From Psychrobacter sp. ANT_WB68 (GTDB lineage: Bacteria; Pseudomonadota; Gammaproteobacteria; Pseudomonadales; Moraxellaceae), in the NCBI RefSeq assembly GCF_008369115.1, contig NZ_VOAZ01000003.1, positions 434,001-498,000 on the forward strand: a stretch of DNA of 64,000 bases, given 5' to 3'. Position numbers and translations under genes: made by a program. Positions 46,006-55,480 of this stretch are shown piece by piece. The notes beneath the pieces were generated by a model. It was not told the origin of the DNA. It worked only from the letters and a program-made list of their open reading frames with translations, and searched no databases. Position 1 is the first letter of the stretch, and each line of letters begins with the position of its first letter.

Positions 46006-47112
46006 TTATTTATAAGCAGTGGGATCTTTTAGTTCAGTGTGCGCCGATGCTTGAAAGCTTGCTTGAGATTCGGGTTGAGCGTCTGTTTGCTCAGGAAAAA
46101 AAGTCTGCAAGACATTATCTTTTGCTTGTTGCCAATAATCAAACTGCTGGCAAGTAGATTCAAGGTCACCTTGCCAAATGGGTATCTGTCCACACATGGT
46201 TTTGATGCGTTTTTGGTCAGGATAGGGCAGCTCTTGGGCCGCTTCGGCAGCTTCATGAGCGGCAACGCGATCATTACAAACTAAAGCAATATCACAACCT
46301 GCTTCAATCGCTGCTTTAACGCGGGCGCTCACATCGCCTGCTGCTTGTGCCCCTGCCATCGATAAGTCGTCAGAAAATAAAACCCCATTAAAATTAAGCT
46401 GTTCACGAATGATGTCTTTGAGCCAAATCTTTGAAAATCCTGCAGGCTTATTATCGACTTGTGAGAAAATCACATGCGCAGGCATTAAGGCATCAAGCAA
46501 TGGTAGCGTCTGTGCAAAAGGCTGCATATCGCTATTCATAATTTCATCTAAGCTACGCGTATCGACTGCCTCTGCTACATGTGAATCAGGCGCAATGGCA
46601 CCGTGGCCGGGAAAGTGCTTGCCCGTGGTTGCCATACCGGCAGCTTTCATCCCGCGCATAAATTGGCTTGCTAACGCGATAATCGCTTGAGGCTCATGAT
46701 GAAAGCTACGATCGCCGATAACTTGGCTGATACCGTCTCTATCGAGCACTGGCGCAAAGCTCAAATCAATGCCGACTGCCAATACCTCTGCCGCCATCAA
46801 ATAACCACAATCGTAAGCAAGGCTCAGGGCGCGGCTGGGGTTATCATGAAATAATTCACCAAGCCTACCCATCGCAGGCAATGGCGTGAAACCGTTACGT
46901 AGTCTAGCAACGCGCCCACCTTCTTGGTCAACGCCAATCAATATATCGGCATTGTGATAGCGTATATCGTCACATAATGCCCGCACTTGCGCCGCATCTG
47001 CCACGTTACGAGCGAATAATATCACTCCACCCACTTGTGCTTGTTTGATTAAACTGACATCCTCAGCGGTCAGTGCGGTGCTATCGATATCAATCATTAA
47101 GACGCCGTACAT
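46006..47112 (-). CDS. nagZ: Beta-N-acetylglucosaminidase NagZ
   Basis: NagZ removes N-acetylglucosamine from anhydro-muropeptides in cytoplasmic cell-wall recycling, and its product can induce AmpC. The 368-residue glycoside hydrolase family 3 protein has VDQEGGRVARLR, KHFPGHGAIAPDSH with the catalytic histidine loop, and FSDDLSMAGA with the nucleophilic aspartate. The last ~40 residues are a variable extension. AAGGAT lies 7 bases before the ATG. Its stop faces the OmpA-family gene; prc is divergent. Confidence 0.96.
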   Translation of the reverse strand: MYGVLMIDIDSTALTAEDVSLIKQAQVGGVILFARNVADAAQVRALCDDIRYHNADILIGVDQEGGRVARLRNGFTPLPAMGRLGELFHDNPSRALSLAYDCGYLMAAEVLAVGIDLSFAPVLDRDGISQVIGDRSFHHEPQAIIALASQFMRGMKAAGMATTGKHFPGHGAIAPDSHVAEAVDTRSLDEIMNSDMQPFAQTLPLLDALMPAHVIFSQVDNKPAGFSKIWLKDIIREQLNFNGVLFSDDLSMAGAQAAGDVSARVKAAIEAGCDIALVCNDRVAAHEAAEAAQELPYPDQKRIKTMCGQIPIWQGDLESTCQQFDYWQQAKDNVLQTFFPEQTDAQPESQASFQASAHTELKDPTAYK

Positions 47113-47676
47113 TGCGTGATCCTTATTAGGCTATACATTGTTATATTATCATTTAAGCTTAAAAAAACCATTTAAGCTAAAAAAAGCGCTGACCAATGAC
47201 GCACATCATATATCGGCATCATTGCCTGTCGCTGCTCATTACCATTTTGGTTATATTATGACAGTTATTGCGAGATGAGCCTAATATAGCTACTTAATTG
47301 ATTTAAGAAAAATTGATTTAAGCAAGCGGGCTAATATTTGTTAAATTAATACAATGAATGTGCTCGATAAAAAGCTTGAATGTTAGATGGTAGGAAATAG
47401 CGCCGCTGGGTGTAAGATTGTTTATACAGTTTGAGACAGTGACGTATTTATGGCCATGCTAGTATTGATTGATTTTTTAACGATAAAACTAAAATAACTA
47501 TCATATGTTCATACGTTGGCATGCTTTTAATGCTAGCGTAACGCATGTTTTAATGGTAAATATACTAGAGTAAAAAACAGCTAAATTTTATGGATAGCCG
47601 TTTATTAGATAACTTTTAATATCAATAACAATTAAGCATATTTTGCATACTTTTCACTTAAAATAATTAGGTATAT
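47113..47676. other. Divergent nagZ-prc region
   Basis: About 560 bases without a credible ORF. The part near nagZ contains short AAGCTTAAAAAAA-like and TTAAGCTAAAAAA repeats (about 47155-47185). Promoters for both genes are expected. No strong operator is evident. Confidence 0.45.
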
Positions 47677-49890
47677 ATGATGAAAAAACAACCAGCACAG
47701 TGGTTACTCAGTGCAGCGTCAGTGGGCATCGCTGGTCTTATTCTTACCCAAAGCTATGGTACCGCAGTTGCCGATAGCAATACCGAAGGTTTTAAGGCAA
47801 CCCCTGAGCAACAGGTCACCACCCGTCAGGTCGCTGCCTTGCTAGATCGTAGCCATTATCTCAATCAGCCGCTCGATAGCGCAACGGGCAGCGAGATTCT
47901 ATCCATGTATATCGATAGTCTCGATCCAAACCATACGTTGTTTCTGCAATCTGATGTCGATGAATTTAAGAAAAAATATGCTGACGACTTTGGTGCTCGC
48001 TTAAAACGCGGTGACTTATCTGCTGGCGTAGAAGTCTTTGAGCGCTACCGTAAACGCTCTAATGAATATTTTACCATGGCAAAGAAGCTACTAAAGACGG
48101 ATATTAATTTAACCAGTAAAGATACTATTGTACTTGACCGCGAAAAGCTCAGTCACTTTAAAACCAAAAAAGAGCAGCGCGATTATTGGACGCGTCAGCT
48201 TAAGTTTCAGCTGATGAGTATTACTTTGGGTCAAGAAGATGAGAAAGCGAAAGAAAAAGTCTTTTTAGACAATCCCGATATTACGCGCGGGCAAGATTTG
48301 GTGCGTAATGACGAGAGAACGCCAAGTGAGATTTTGCTCAATCGTTTATCACGCCAGCAAGAGCAATTTACCCGTCTAAAAGATGATGAAATCATGGAAA
48401 CCATCTTGAATACGGCGATGCTGACCTATGATCCACATAGTAATTATTATGCGCCGATTCAAGCAAATGAGCTGCAAATTCAATCTAGCTTACAATTAGA
48501 AGGGATTGGGGTTTCTATTCGCCCTGACCGTAAAAACCCGGATTACACTCGCATTGTCACCTTGGTAGACGGTGGTCCAGCCGCTAAATCGGGTCAGATT
48601 AAACCCAATGATTTGATTATCGGTATTGCCAAAGACGGCGAGACCATGACGGACGTAGTTGGCTGGTCAACGCGTGAAATTGTTGGTTTAATTCGTGGTA
48701 AGCGCGGCACGTCGGTGACCATTAAAGTACGTCAACCGAATACCCCTGACGCCAGCGCTCGTAACGTAACCGTGGTTCGTGATATTATCCAACAAGAAGA
48801 ATCTGGCGTTACCCAGCGCGTCGTTGAAGTGCAGCGCCCTAATATTGATAAAACACCCAAACGCATCGGCGTGCTTGAGATACCAAGCTTTTATCTGAAT
48901 TATCGTGCTCGTCGTAACGGTGAAGATTACCGTAGTGTCAGTGTTGATACTGAAAAAGCCCTTAAAGAGCTGAATAAAGAAAACATCGATGGTCTGGTGG
49001 TTGATTTACGTAATAATCCAGGCGGCTCGCTCGATGAAGTTGCCAAGATGCTTGGCTTCTTTATCAAGAGTGGTCCATTGGTACAGATCCGCGACAATCG
49101 CGGCAACATCCAAGTCTACCGTGATGACGATGGCGGCGAGCAACTGTATGATGGCAAAGTAGTCGTTTTGACCAACCTTGCCTCTGCCTCTGCCAGTGAG
49201 ATTTTTGCCGCCGCGATTCAGGATTATGGTCGTGGCTTGGTTGTCGGTAGCACAACGACGGGTAAGGGTTCTGCACAAATTCAATTAGATAGCTTGGCTT
49301 TGGGTTCAGCAACCCTAACGCAGCGTAAGTTCTATCGTATCACGGGTGGTAGTACGCAGAATAAAGGTGTGGTACCTGATGTTGAATTGGTCAATATCTA
49401 TGATGATGCAACCTTTGGCGAGCGTGCGCAGAAAAAAGCCTTACCTTGGGATACCATTAAAACCGCGCCTTATAAACCTGAAGGTAAATTCTCTGCCAAT
49501 ACGTTAGCGACGCTAAACCAACAATCAAAAATCCGTCAGCAGAAAAATCCACAGTTCGTTTATCTATCAACGCTCAATGATATTCGTAATATGGAAGACG
49601 AGAAAAAACCAATTCCTCTCGATATCAATAGCCGCCGCGCCAAAATGCAGCTGATAGAAAAGCGTTCGTTGGAGGCTGAAAATAAGCGCCTTATCGCAAC
49701 AGGTGAGCGTCCTTATGCCAACTGGAATACTTATCAAGCAGCAATGGATGCAAAATTTGAAGAGCGTAGCCAGATGAAGGCTAATGAGCGCCCTGAGCTG
49801 CCTGAAGATGAAGCCTTTATTAATGAAGCCGCTTATATCATGCTCAGTGCTGATGCAAAAGTACTTGCTAGCCCTGAAGAAAAACTATAG
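47677..49890 (+). CDS. prc: Tail-specific protease Prc (Tsp)
   Basis: Prc is a periplasmic S41A protease that trims proteins with nonpolar C-termini and controls peptidoglycan hydrolases. The 737-residue protein has a signal peptide, an N-terminal helical domain, a PDZ domain near residues 270-360 (LQLEGIGVSI; VDGGPAAKSGQIKPNDLIIGI), the catalytic Ser S505 in SASASE and Lys K530 in TTGKGSAQ, and a C-terminal DUF3340-like domain. The start codon follows weak spacing; ATG 47680 is equivalent. It is divergent from nagZ. Confidence 0.96.
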   Translation: MMKKQPAQWLLSAASVGIAGLILTQSYGTAVADSNTEGFKATPEQQVTTRQVAALLDRSHYLNQPLDSATGSEILSMYIDSLDPNHTLFLQSDVDEFKKKYADDFGARLKRGDLSAGVEVFERYRKRSNEYFTMAKKLLKTDINLTSKDTIVLDREKLSHFKTKKEQRDYWTRQLKFQLMSITLGQEDEKAKEKVFLDNPDITRGQDLVRNDERTPSEILLNRLSRQQEQFTRLKDDEIMETILNTAMLTYDPHSNYYAPIQANELQIQSSLQLEGIGVSIRPDRKNPDYTRIVTLVDGGPAAKSGQIKPNDLIIGIAKDGETMTDVVGWSTREIVGLIRGKRGTSVTIKVRQPNTPDASARNVTVVRDIIQQEESGVTQRVVEVQRPNIDKTPKRIGVLEIPSFYLNYRARRNGEDYRSVSVDTEKALKELNKENIDGLVVDLRNNPGGSLDEVAKMLGFFIKSGPLVQIRDNRGNIQVYRDDDGGEQLYDGKVVVLTNLASASASEIFAAAIQDYGRGLVVGSTTTGKGSAQIQLDSLALGSATLTQRKFYRITGGSTQNKGVVPDVELVNIYDDATFGERAQKKALPWDTIKTAPYKPEGKFSANTLATLNQQSKIRQQKNPQFVYLSTLNDIRNMEDEKKPIPLDINSRRAKMQLIEKRSLEAENKRLIATGERPYANWNTYQAAMDAKFEERSQMKANERPELPEDEAFINEAAYIMLSADAKVLASPEEKL

Positions 49891-49928
49891 AAACGCTCAT
49901 CTATTGAGCCATTCACACTGTCATTAGA

Positions 49929-49958
49929 AATGCGTGTAAGCATATGCTTACACGCATT
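49929..49958. repeat. 30-base perfect palindrome after prc
   Basis: AATGCGTGTAAGCAT at 49929-49943 is followed at once by its exact reverse complement at 49944-49958. As RNA it folds into a long hairpin, but no T run follows on either strand, so it is not a typical intrinsic terminator. It lies 39 bases past the prc stop. Confidence 0.85.
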
Positions 49959-50176
49959 GACGCTTAAACCTCTTACTAACCTTGGGTGAATCTGCGATTA
50001 TAACTGTACGGCACGATTGAACGAAAAGGTTCATAGGTACTAGGGATTGGTATCTTAAAGGTCGCATCAGGGATAGGTGGTTTGCTGATTAGGGATGATA
50101 AGGCTGGAAGCCTGACAGTTATAAGATGCTCCGGGATTAAGTATCTAATAACATTAACATGGATGGTTAGTGATAA

Positions 50177-50208
50177 AAGCCGCATAATGTTTGTCGTTAT
50201 GCGGCTTT
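50177..50208. terminator. Hairpin, possible terminator
   Basis: AAAGCCGCATAA (50177-50188) pairs with TTATGCGGCTTT (50197-50208). The T tail is short (TTTG), so it may not terminate well. Confidence 0.5.
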
Positions 50209-50312
50209 GTTACGTCTGCAATCCCTATAATGCTTGCAAAAGTGTGGTTGTTAGAAAATGGCTAATAATGCAAACATTGCATTAAAAATATGGTATTAAA
50301 ATTACCCCACAA

Positions 50313-50344
50313 AAAAGGTCAGTAGATTGCTCTACTGACCTTTT
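50313..50344 (-). terminator. Terminator of the SlyD-like gene
   Basis: AAAAGGTCAGTAGA pairs perfectly with TCTACTGACCTTTT around TTGC; on the minus strand a T run follows. Confidence 0.92.
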
Positions 50345-50435
50345 CTAATTAAACGAGAATACTATCGTTAATAAATAAGTATTCGTCTAATTATATTAAC
50401 CATGCTAATAATGCTACGCTAAACTCAAAAAGAGA

Positions 50436-50921
50436 TTAGTGCTCAACGCCACCAGCGCCATGGATATGGCCATGGTTTAATTCGTCTTCAGTTGCTGCGC
50501 GTACTTCTTGAATTTCAACATCAAACGTCAAACGCTTACCAGCCAATGGATGGTTTGCATCAACAGTCACTTCTTTGTCGTTTACATCAGTAACGGTAAC
50601 CAGCATAACTTGACCACCCGCTTCTGACTGAAATTGCATACCAGGTTGGATATCTTCAACGCCTTGGAAGTTTTCACGTGGTACATGTTGTACCGCTTGT
50701 TCTTGATATTCGCCGTAACCATCAGCAGGTTCTACAACGGCATTGACTCTTTCGCCAGCAGATTTGCCTTCTAGTTGTTGCTCAAGACCTGGGATGATGT
50801 TGCTATGGCCATGTAAGTAAGCAAGCGGTTGACCTTCTGGAGACTGGTCAAGGATATTGCCTTCGTCGTCTTTTAGGGTGTAGTTGAACTTGACGGCAGT
50901 GTCTTTTGCGATAGTAGTCAT
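50436..50921 (-). CDS. slyD: FKBP-type peptidyl-prolyl isomerase, SlyD-like
   Basis: The 161-residue protein has the SlyD/FkpB order: FKBP N-strand (VKFNYTLKDDEGNILDQS), FLHG-like YLHGHSNIIPGLEQQLEGKSAGE, an inserted IF domain and the closing FDVEIQEVRAAT. It catalyses prolyl isomerisation and acts as a chaperone in the cytoplasm. The C-terminus is a short His-containing tail (GHIHGAGGVEH), much shorter than the metal-binding tail of E. coli SlyD, so nickel delivery is doubtful. AGGAT precedes the ATG. Confidence 0.92.
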   Translation of the reverse strand: MTTIAKDTAVKFNYTLKDDEGNILDQSPEGQPLAYLHGHSNIIPGLEQQLEGKSAGERVNAVVEPADGYGEYQEQAVQHVPRENFQGVEDIQPGMQFQSEAGGQVMLVTVTDVNDKEVTVDANHPLAGKRLTFDVEIQEVRAATEDELNHGHIHGAGGVEH

Positions 50922-51273
50922 AAATTATCCTAAATATGTCGATATTAAAATTTAAATACGGTTGGAATAAACCTAAAAAAGCCAATCAGCCAGCCAAACA
51001 GCCACGTCATTAGTCAATTATCATCAGTTTATTAGGGTAACTTTAGCAGTTAGCATCTTTAATTGCGATGCCTGCTATCGGTTTCAAGGTTAAAAACATA
51101 AAAAATGCCATTTAATCGGCTAATTAATGTAAATAAATATGATTTTTCTAATTTTTGCTCCCTTTAACGTCAGTGGTTTAAGGTTTGCCAGTTGCGTTTT
51201 TGCATAATGACTCCTACCATAGAGACGACCATAACAATAAGAATAGTGATAAACATAAGGACAAATAACGATC
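50922..51273. other. Divergent region before the M61 peptidase gene
   Basis: About 350 bases separate the SlyD-like and M61 peptidase genes. No ORF, hairpin or clear promoter is visible. Confidence 0.45.
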
Positions 51274-53178
51274 ATGACTGCATCTTCTCAAGCTTTAACG
51301 GTTAATACTTTGAACCAGCAAACTGCCAATATCTCTTACCAATTCGACTTTGCGCGCTTTTTAGAGCATTTGGTGGATGTATCGCTTACCTTTACCGCCG
51401 ATACTGACGCGCCAAGTTTGTGGTTGCCAGCATGGATACCGGGTAGCTATTTGATGCGCGAATTTGCCCGTAATATCACCGCGGTACATTATCGAATAAT
51501 AGATGATGAACGGTCGGAGGTGTACCGCGCAATAAAGACCGATAAAAACACTTGGCAACTGCCACATGCTAAAGCGGGGCAGGCAATAGACGTCAGCTAT
51601 GAAGTATATTGTTATGATTTATCTGTGCGTACCGCTTATGTTGACCAGCAGCGTCTTTATGGCAATTTTACCTCGCTTGCCTTAGCGATTGAAGGAAAAG
51701 AGCAAAAAGCAGTAGAAGTTGATTTAAGCGTGCCAGCGGCATTTTTGACCGACAAAGACGATGGCCGTGTGCGCTTGGCGTGTGGACTTGAGGCAACACC
51801 ATCACAGAGTGCTAAGCTGCGAATATATACTCTACAAGCAGACAGTTATCACGAGCTTATCGACTATCCGTTTGAGATTGGGGAACAAGATACCTTTGAT
51901 TTCATTATTCAAGATGATAAGCACCAGACGATTAGCCACCATTTCTATCTAGCAGGTAAGCATAGCCCTAATATGGGACGCTTGCAGCAAGACGTCACTC
52001 AAATATGTCAAACCTATCTAGATTGGCTCGGTGATGCGCCATTTGATGATTACACCTTTATGACCTTTGCCAGTGGTCAGGATTACGGTGGTCTTGAGCA
52101 TATCAATTCGACCAGTTTGATCACCCCGCGTCGCGATTTACCCAGTGTTGATGAGCCAAAAGTGCCAAGTGCCGATTATCAACGCTTTTTGGGCTTATGC
52201 AGCCATGAATACTTTCATGCGTGGTGGGTAAAAACGGTGCGTCCAGATGTGATGTTGGATGTAGATTTACGACGCGAAGCCTTTACGCCATTGTTATGGG
52301 TGTTTGAAGGTTTTACCTCTTATATCGACGATTTTATGTTGCAGGCTTCAGGCGTGATTGATAAGGCAAGTTATCTTAAATTACTAACCGAGCAAATCAA
52401 CCGCTATTATCAAACCCCTGGGCGCGCGCATCAAAGCGTCGCCGAGTCGAGTTTTGATGCGTGGATTAAGTTATATCGCAACGATGAAAATACCGGTAAT
52501 GCGGGCATCAGTTATTATAATAAAGGCGCTTTGGTGGCGTTATGTTTGGATTTAACGTTACTTGAAAAAAGTGACGGTCGTTATCGTTTGTTTGATGTGG
52601 TTAAAGCTTTTTATGAGCAGGCGAAGCAAAATGACAATCAGCGTATTGGTATCAATAGTGCCGATATGGGAACGGTAATCGCGCAGTTTATACCGTTAGC
52701 GGATTGGCAAGATTTTGAGCGGCGTTATGTTAATGGCGTTGAAGAGTTACCGATGCAAGAGCTGCTTGCGGCAAACGGTATTACAGTGCATAGCAACACT
52801 AAAGAAACGGCTGATAAATCTCTACCGTGGGGCATGCGATGTACGGAAACGCCAGCTGGACTTATGGTGAATCAGGTAAGGCGTGCAAGCGCTGCTGCTA
52901 AAGCAGGCATATCTGCCCATGATGTCATCATTGCTCTTGATGGTATCAGAGCTGACAGTAAGCAACTGGCTGCTGTATCAATGGCGCAATCTGAGACTGA
53001 CTGTCATTTATTCCGTCGTGACGAGTTGATGTGTGTCAGCGTAGCAGCGACTGTGACAAGTGAAATAAGAGATAGCCAACAAGATAAAGTAGGCACAGCC
53101 AGTCCGTATAAGGTGAATCTAAAGCTGGAAAAGTTAGGATTTAATCAATGGTTGACGCCTAACTTTGTTAAGTCTTAA
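51274..53178 (+). CDS. M61 family metallopeptidase (glycyl aminopeptidase-like)
   Basis: The 634-residue protein has an N-terminal beta domain (ISYQFDFARFLEHLVDVSL, PGSYLMREFARNI), a catalytic gluzincin domain with HEYFHAWWVK (H311, E312, H315) and the downstream glutamate region LWVFEGFTSYIDDFML, and a C-terminal PDZ domain (~535-600, AGLMVNQVRRASAAAKAGISAHDVIIALDG). Lack of a signal peptide suggests a cytoplasmic enzyme. Family members cleave N-terminal glycine or alanine. The gene stands alone. AAGGA is 12 bases before the ATG. Confidence 0.92.
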   Translation: MTASSQALTVNTLNQQTANISYQFDFARFLEHLVDVSLTFTADTDAPSLWLPAWIPGSYLMREFARNITAVHYRIIDDERSEVYRAIKTDKNTWQLPHAKAGQAIDVSYEVYCYDLSVRTAYVDQQRLYGNFTSLALAIEGKEQKAVEVDLSVPAAFLTDKDDGRVRLACGLEATPSQSAKLRIYTLQADSYHELIDYPFEIGEQDTFDFIIQDDKHQTISHHFYLAGKHSPNMGRLQQDVTQICQTYLDWLGDAPFDDYTFMTFASGQDYGGLEHINSTSLITPRRDLPSVDEPKVPSADYQRFLGLCSHEYFHAWWVKTVRPDVMLDVDLRREAFTPLLWVFEGFTSYIDDFMLQASGVIDKASYLKLLTEQINRYYQTPGRAHQSVAESSFDAWIKLYRNDENTGNAGISYYNKGALVALCLDLTLLEKSDGRYRLFDVVKAFYEQAKQNDNQRIGINSADMGTVIAQFIPLADWQDFERRYVNGVEELPMQELLAANGITVHSNTKETADKSLPWGMRCTETPAGLMVNQVRRASAAAKAGISAHDVIIALDGIRADSKQLAAVSMAQSETDCHLFRRDELMCVSVAATVTSEIRDSQQDKVGTASPYKVNLKLEKLGFNQWLTPNFVKS

Positions 53179-53274
53179 AGGGATAGAGTTTTTTAAATCA
53201 ATGCATAGTAATATTAGGTAGGGTTAGTAAAGAATGCGCGTGACTTGATATGATAAATAATCTGATAAATAAAT

Positions 53275-53303
53275 GCTCGGGTTACGTTCCTACTAACCCG
53301 AGC
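53275..53303 (-). terminator. Hairpin between M61 gene and glutaredoxin-like gene
   Basis: GCTCGGGTTA pairs with TAACCCGAGC around a 9-base loop. On the minus strand ATTTATTTAT follows, a weak T-rich tail, so it may end the glutaredoxin-like transcript. Confidence 0.6.
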
Positions 53304-53331
53304 CGATAGTGCCTTTCACTGATCAGGAATA

Positions 53332-53697
53332 TTAGCCAAAGCGTTGCTGTAAATAAGCGATAATATCATTCGATTCATACATCCACTGAACGTCGCCATT
53401 TTCCTCAATACGTAAACAAGGTACTTTGACGCGTCCACCATTCTCAGCGAGCTGGCTGCGAAATTTTGGATTTTTTTTGATATCGCGAAATTCGATAGGT
53501 AAATTTAATTGATGCATTTTACGTCGTACTTTTATACAAAAAGGACAGGCATAAAATTGATATAGCGATAAATTTTTACAGGCAGCAGTCACTTCCGCTT
53601 GCTGTTCCTGACTGCGTGCCATTGGCTTACCTTGAGTTAATACACTCACAGCAGCAATGATCCGTCCTAAACCTTCTCGTATCAAATTAACTAACAT
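53332..53697 (-). CDS. Glutaredoxin-like protein with CPFC motif
   Basis: The 121-residue protein has an N-terminal hydrophobic segment (~10-22, possible anchor), then a glutaredoxin/GST-N fold from ~44: LYQFYACPFCIKVRRKMHQLNLPIEFRDI. C51-P-F-C54 is the expected redox pair, and VKVPCLR supplies the cis-proline. ESNDIIAYL is the glutathione-binding phrase. It should be a membrane-associated or cytoplasmic disulfide reductase. GAGGT precedes the ATG. Its neighbours share no obvious pathway. Confidence 0.9.
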   Translation of the reverse strand: MLVNLIREGLGRIIAAVSVLTQGKPMARSQEQQAEVTAACKNLSLYQFYACPFCIKVRRKMHQLNLPIEFRDIKKNPKFRSQLAENGGRVKVPCLRIEENGDVQWMYESNDIIAYLQQRFG

Positions 53698-53830
53698 ATA
53701 GACCTCTATAGATTATATCGTGTGAGAGATGATACCACTTCCTCGTTTAAGTATTCAGTTAAGCGATAATATCTGTAAATCAAAAATCTATAATAAGTTA
53801 GCTTATTATTGAAAGTTGTCTATCTAGCAT

Positions 53831-54622
53831 CTACTGAGCGCTATCAGTTAGATTATTAGTCTCTTTGCCATCAAATGATGTTCTGCCAATCCAATTTTGC
53901 ATCAGCTCAATCTCAGGCTGCTGGGTATCGATAATGTCTTGGGCTAACTTGCGCATCTCTTCATCAGTTCCATATTGGAGTTGTACTTTTGCCATATCCA
54001 CCGCGCCAATATGATGGGGCAGCATACCGCGCGCAAATGCCATATCAGCCTCAGGCTCTGCAATGCCCAACATCATGTCGCTATGCATGGTGTTCATCCC
54101 TTTAGCATAAGCCGCTTGCATGGCCTCAGTATGGGGTTTAGGTTTGGGCGCATCAGGGTGGCTGGCCAGCCATTTTTTCATAATATCGATTTCAACTTGC
54201 TGTGAGTCGATGATGTCTTGGGCTAACTTACGCATGGCTTCGTCAGTCCCATATTTCAGCTCAATCTTTGCCATATCTACCGCGCCGCGATGATGACCCA
54301 GCATCCCTTTGGCAAAGGCAGTATCTGGATCGTTGTAACCCATACTAACCATCATCTCATTATGCATACTGGTCATCGATTCCGTATAGTCTTTAAGCAT
54401 GTCCGTCATTTGTGCTTCGTCTGTCATCGTATCTCCTGCTGCCATATCATGACCAGCATGTGCGTCCATATCATGAGCAGCTTCAGACGGCTCAGAGGTG
54501 GTTGAGGTCGTCTCTTCTACCGGTATTACCTCAGTATCTTCTGTTACTGGCTGACAAGCGCTTAGCAGCAACGCAGCAGACATGCTGGTGGCAAACAAGG
54601 CAAAACGATGAGAAGCGATCAT
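53831..54622 (-). CDS. Lipoprotein with two DUF305 domains
   Basis: The 263-residue precursor has a lipobox (LLSAC), a linker rich in Glu, Thr, His and Met (HDMDAHAGHDMAAGDTMTDEAQMTDM), and two DUF305 copies: MLGHHRGAVDMAKIELKYGTDEAMRKLAQDIIDSQQ at ~109-144 and the near-identical MLPHHIGAVDMAKVQLQYGTDEEMRKLAQDIIDTQQ at ~204-239. DUF305 is a helical domain often in copper and metal resistance clusters; the His and Met residues fit metal binding. Metal specificity is not established. The strong internal repeat suggests recent duplication. AAGGAT precedes the ATG. Confidence 0.9.
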   Translation of the reverse strand: MIASHRFALFATSMSAALLLSACQPVTEDTEVIPVEETTSTTSEPSEAAHDMDAHAGHDMAAGDTMTDEAQMTDMLKDYTESMTSMHNEMMVSMGYNDPDTAFAKGMLGHHRGAVDMAKIELKYGTDEAMRKLAQDIIDSQQVEIDIMKKWLASHPDAPKPKPHTEAMQAAYAKGMNTMHSDMMLGIAEPEADMAFARGMLPHHIGAVDMAKVQLQYGTDEEMRKLAQDIIDTQQPEIELMQNWIGRTSFDGKETNNLTDSAQ

Positions 54623-54853
54623 GACATATCCTTACTATCAATAAAAAAATAACAAACAAGCCGCAGTAAATATCAGCTAAATTGAATACAGACATAACCC
54701 AAAAATAGCATGGTTTTGAATCTTAACAGATAAACCTTACTTGTTCGAGACGCTATGTTTGACAAGTCGTAATATATCTAACAAGTTAAAAAGCAAAACC
54801 AATTAACCAGTGATTAAAGGAAGCAACAACTAACAAATAATAAAGCTAAAAAT

Positions 54854-55480
54854 CTAGACCATAACACCCAATTGCTGGCAACGCTCACGACTTAAATGAA
54901 TGCGTATAAACTCACCAACGCCAAGCGAACCAAGCTCAAATCCAGCGACTGACCAGCGAATAAGACGCAAACAAGGTAGACCTACATGCGCGGTCATACG
55001 TCTTACTTGACGATTTTTGCCTTCATAAATGGTCAGCATTAGCCATGAGGTTGGCACGTTTTTACGCTCACGGATAGGGGGATCACGTTGCCATAACGCA
55101 ATCGGTAAGTCTGCTTCCTCGACCAGTAGCGCAGTTGAAGGTAAGGTTTTGCCATCTTTTAAATGGACCCCCATAGCCAATTGGTTCAATTGATCATCGC
55201 TTACGAGACCTTCCACTTGTACTAAATAGGTTTTACCTTGTTTTTGCTTGTTTTGCGCAAAATTCTTGATTGATGGCGGCTGGGTAATGGCTTTATTAAC
55301 CCGTCCATCACTGGTCAAAATCAGCAAGCCTTCTGAGGTGGCATCAAGTCGACCGGCAACGCGAAGAGATTTATCGGTGAAGTACTCTGATAGGGTACTG
55401 TGGTCATTATTGCTGTCATCACGAAATTGACTTTGTACTCCGTAAGGCTTGTTAAATAAAATCAGGCTCGAGGTCGACAT
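54854..55480 (-). CDS. rluE: 23S rRNA pseudouridine synthase, RluE-like
   Basis: The 208-residue protein has the RsuA/RluB/E family catalytic stretch GRLDATSEGLLILTSDG with D46 and the closing KNRQVRRMTAHVGLPCLRLIRW. It lacks the S4 domain, typical of RluE, which modifies U2457 of 23S rRNA. I chose ATG 55480 (MSTSSLILFNKPYG); the extension to 55549 is not family-like and no clear ribosome site decides. It is divergent from icd, a neighbour also known in Moraxellaceae and E. coli. Confidence 0.92.
   Translation of the reverse strand: MSTSSLILFNKPYGVQSQFRDDSNNDHSTLSEYFTDKSLRVAGRLDATSEGLLILTSDGRVNKAITQPPSIKNFAQNKQKQGKTYLVQVEGLVSDDQLNQLAMGVHLKDGKTLPSTALLVEEADLPIALWQRDPPIRERKNVPTSWLMLTIYEGKNRQVRRMTAHVGLPCLRLIRWSVAGFELGSLGVGEFIRIHLSRERCQQLGVMV

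Larger units (their letters stand above)
49959..50435. other. Gap between prc and the SlyD-like gene
   Basis: The gap includes an AAAGCCGCATAA / TTATGCGGCTTT hairpin at 50177-50208, an AATGCAA-ACA-TTGCATT inverted repeat at 50267-50283, and the SlyD terminator. A 69-codon minus frame (49976-50185) is protein-like near its C-terminus (Pro-rich) but has no ribosome site. Confidence 0.5.

Noticed and set aside
49976..50185. 69-codon minus frame after prc
   Set aside because: Start lies within a hairpin and no ribosome site is seen; kept only as a weak lead, not as a feature.
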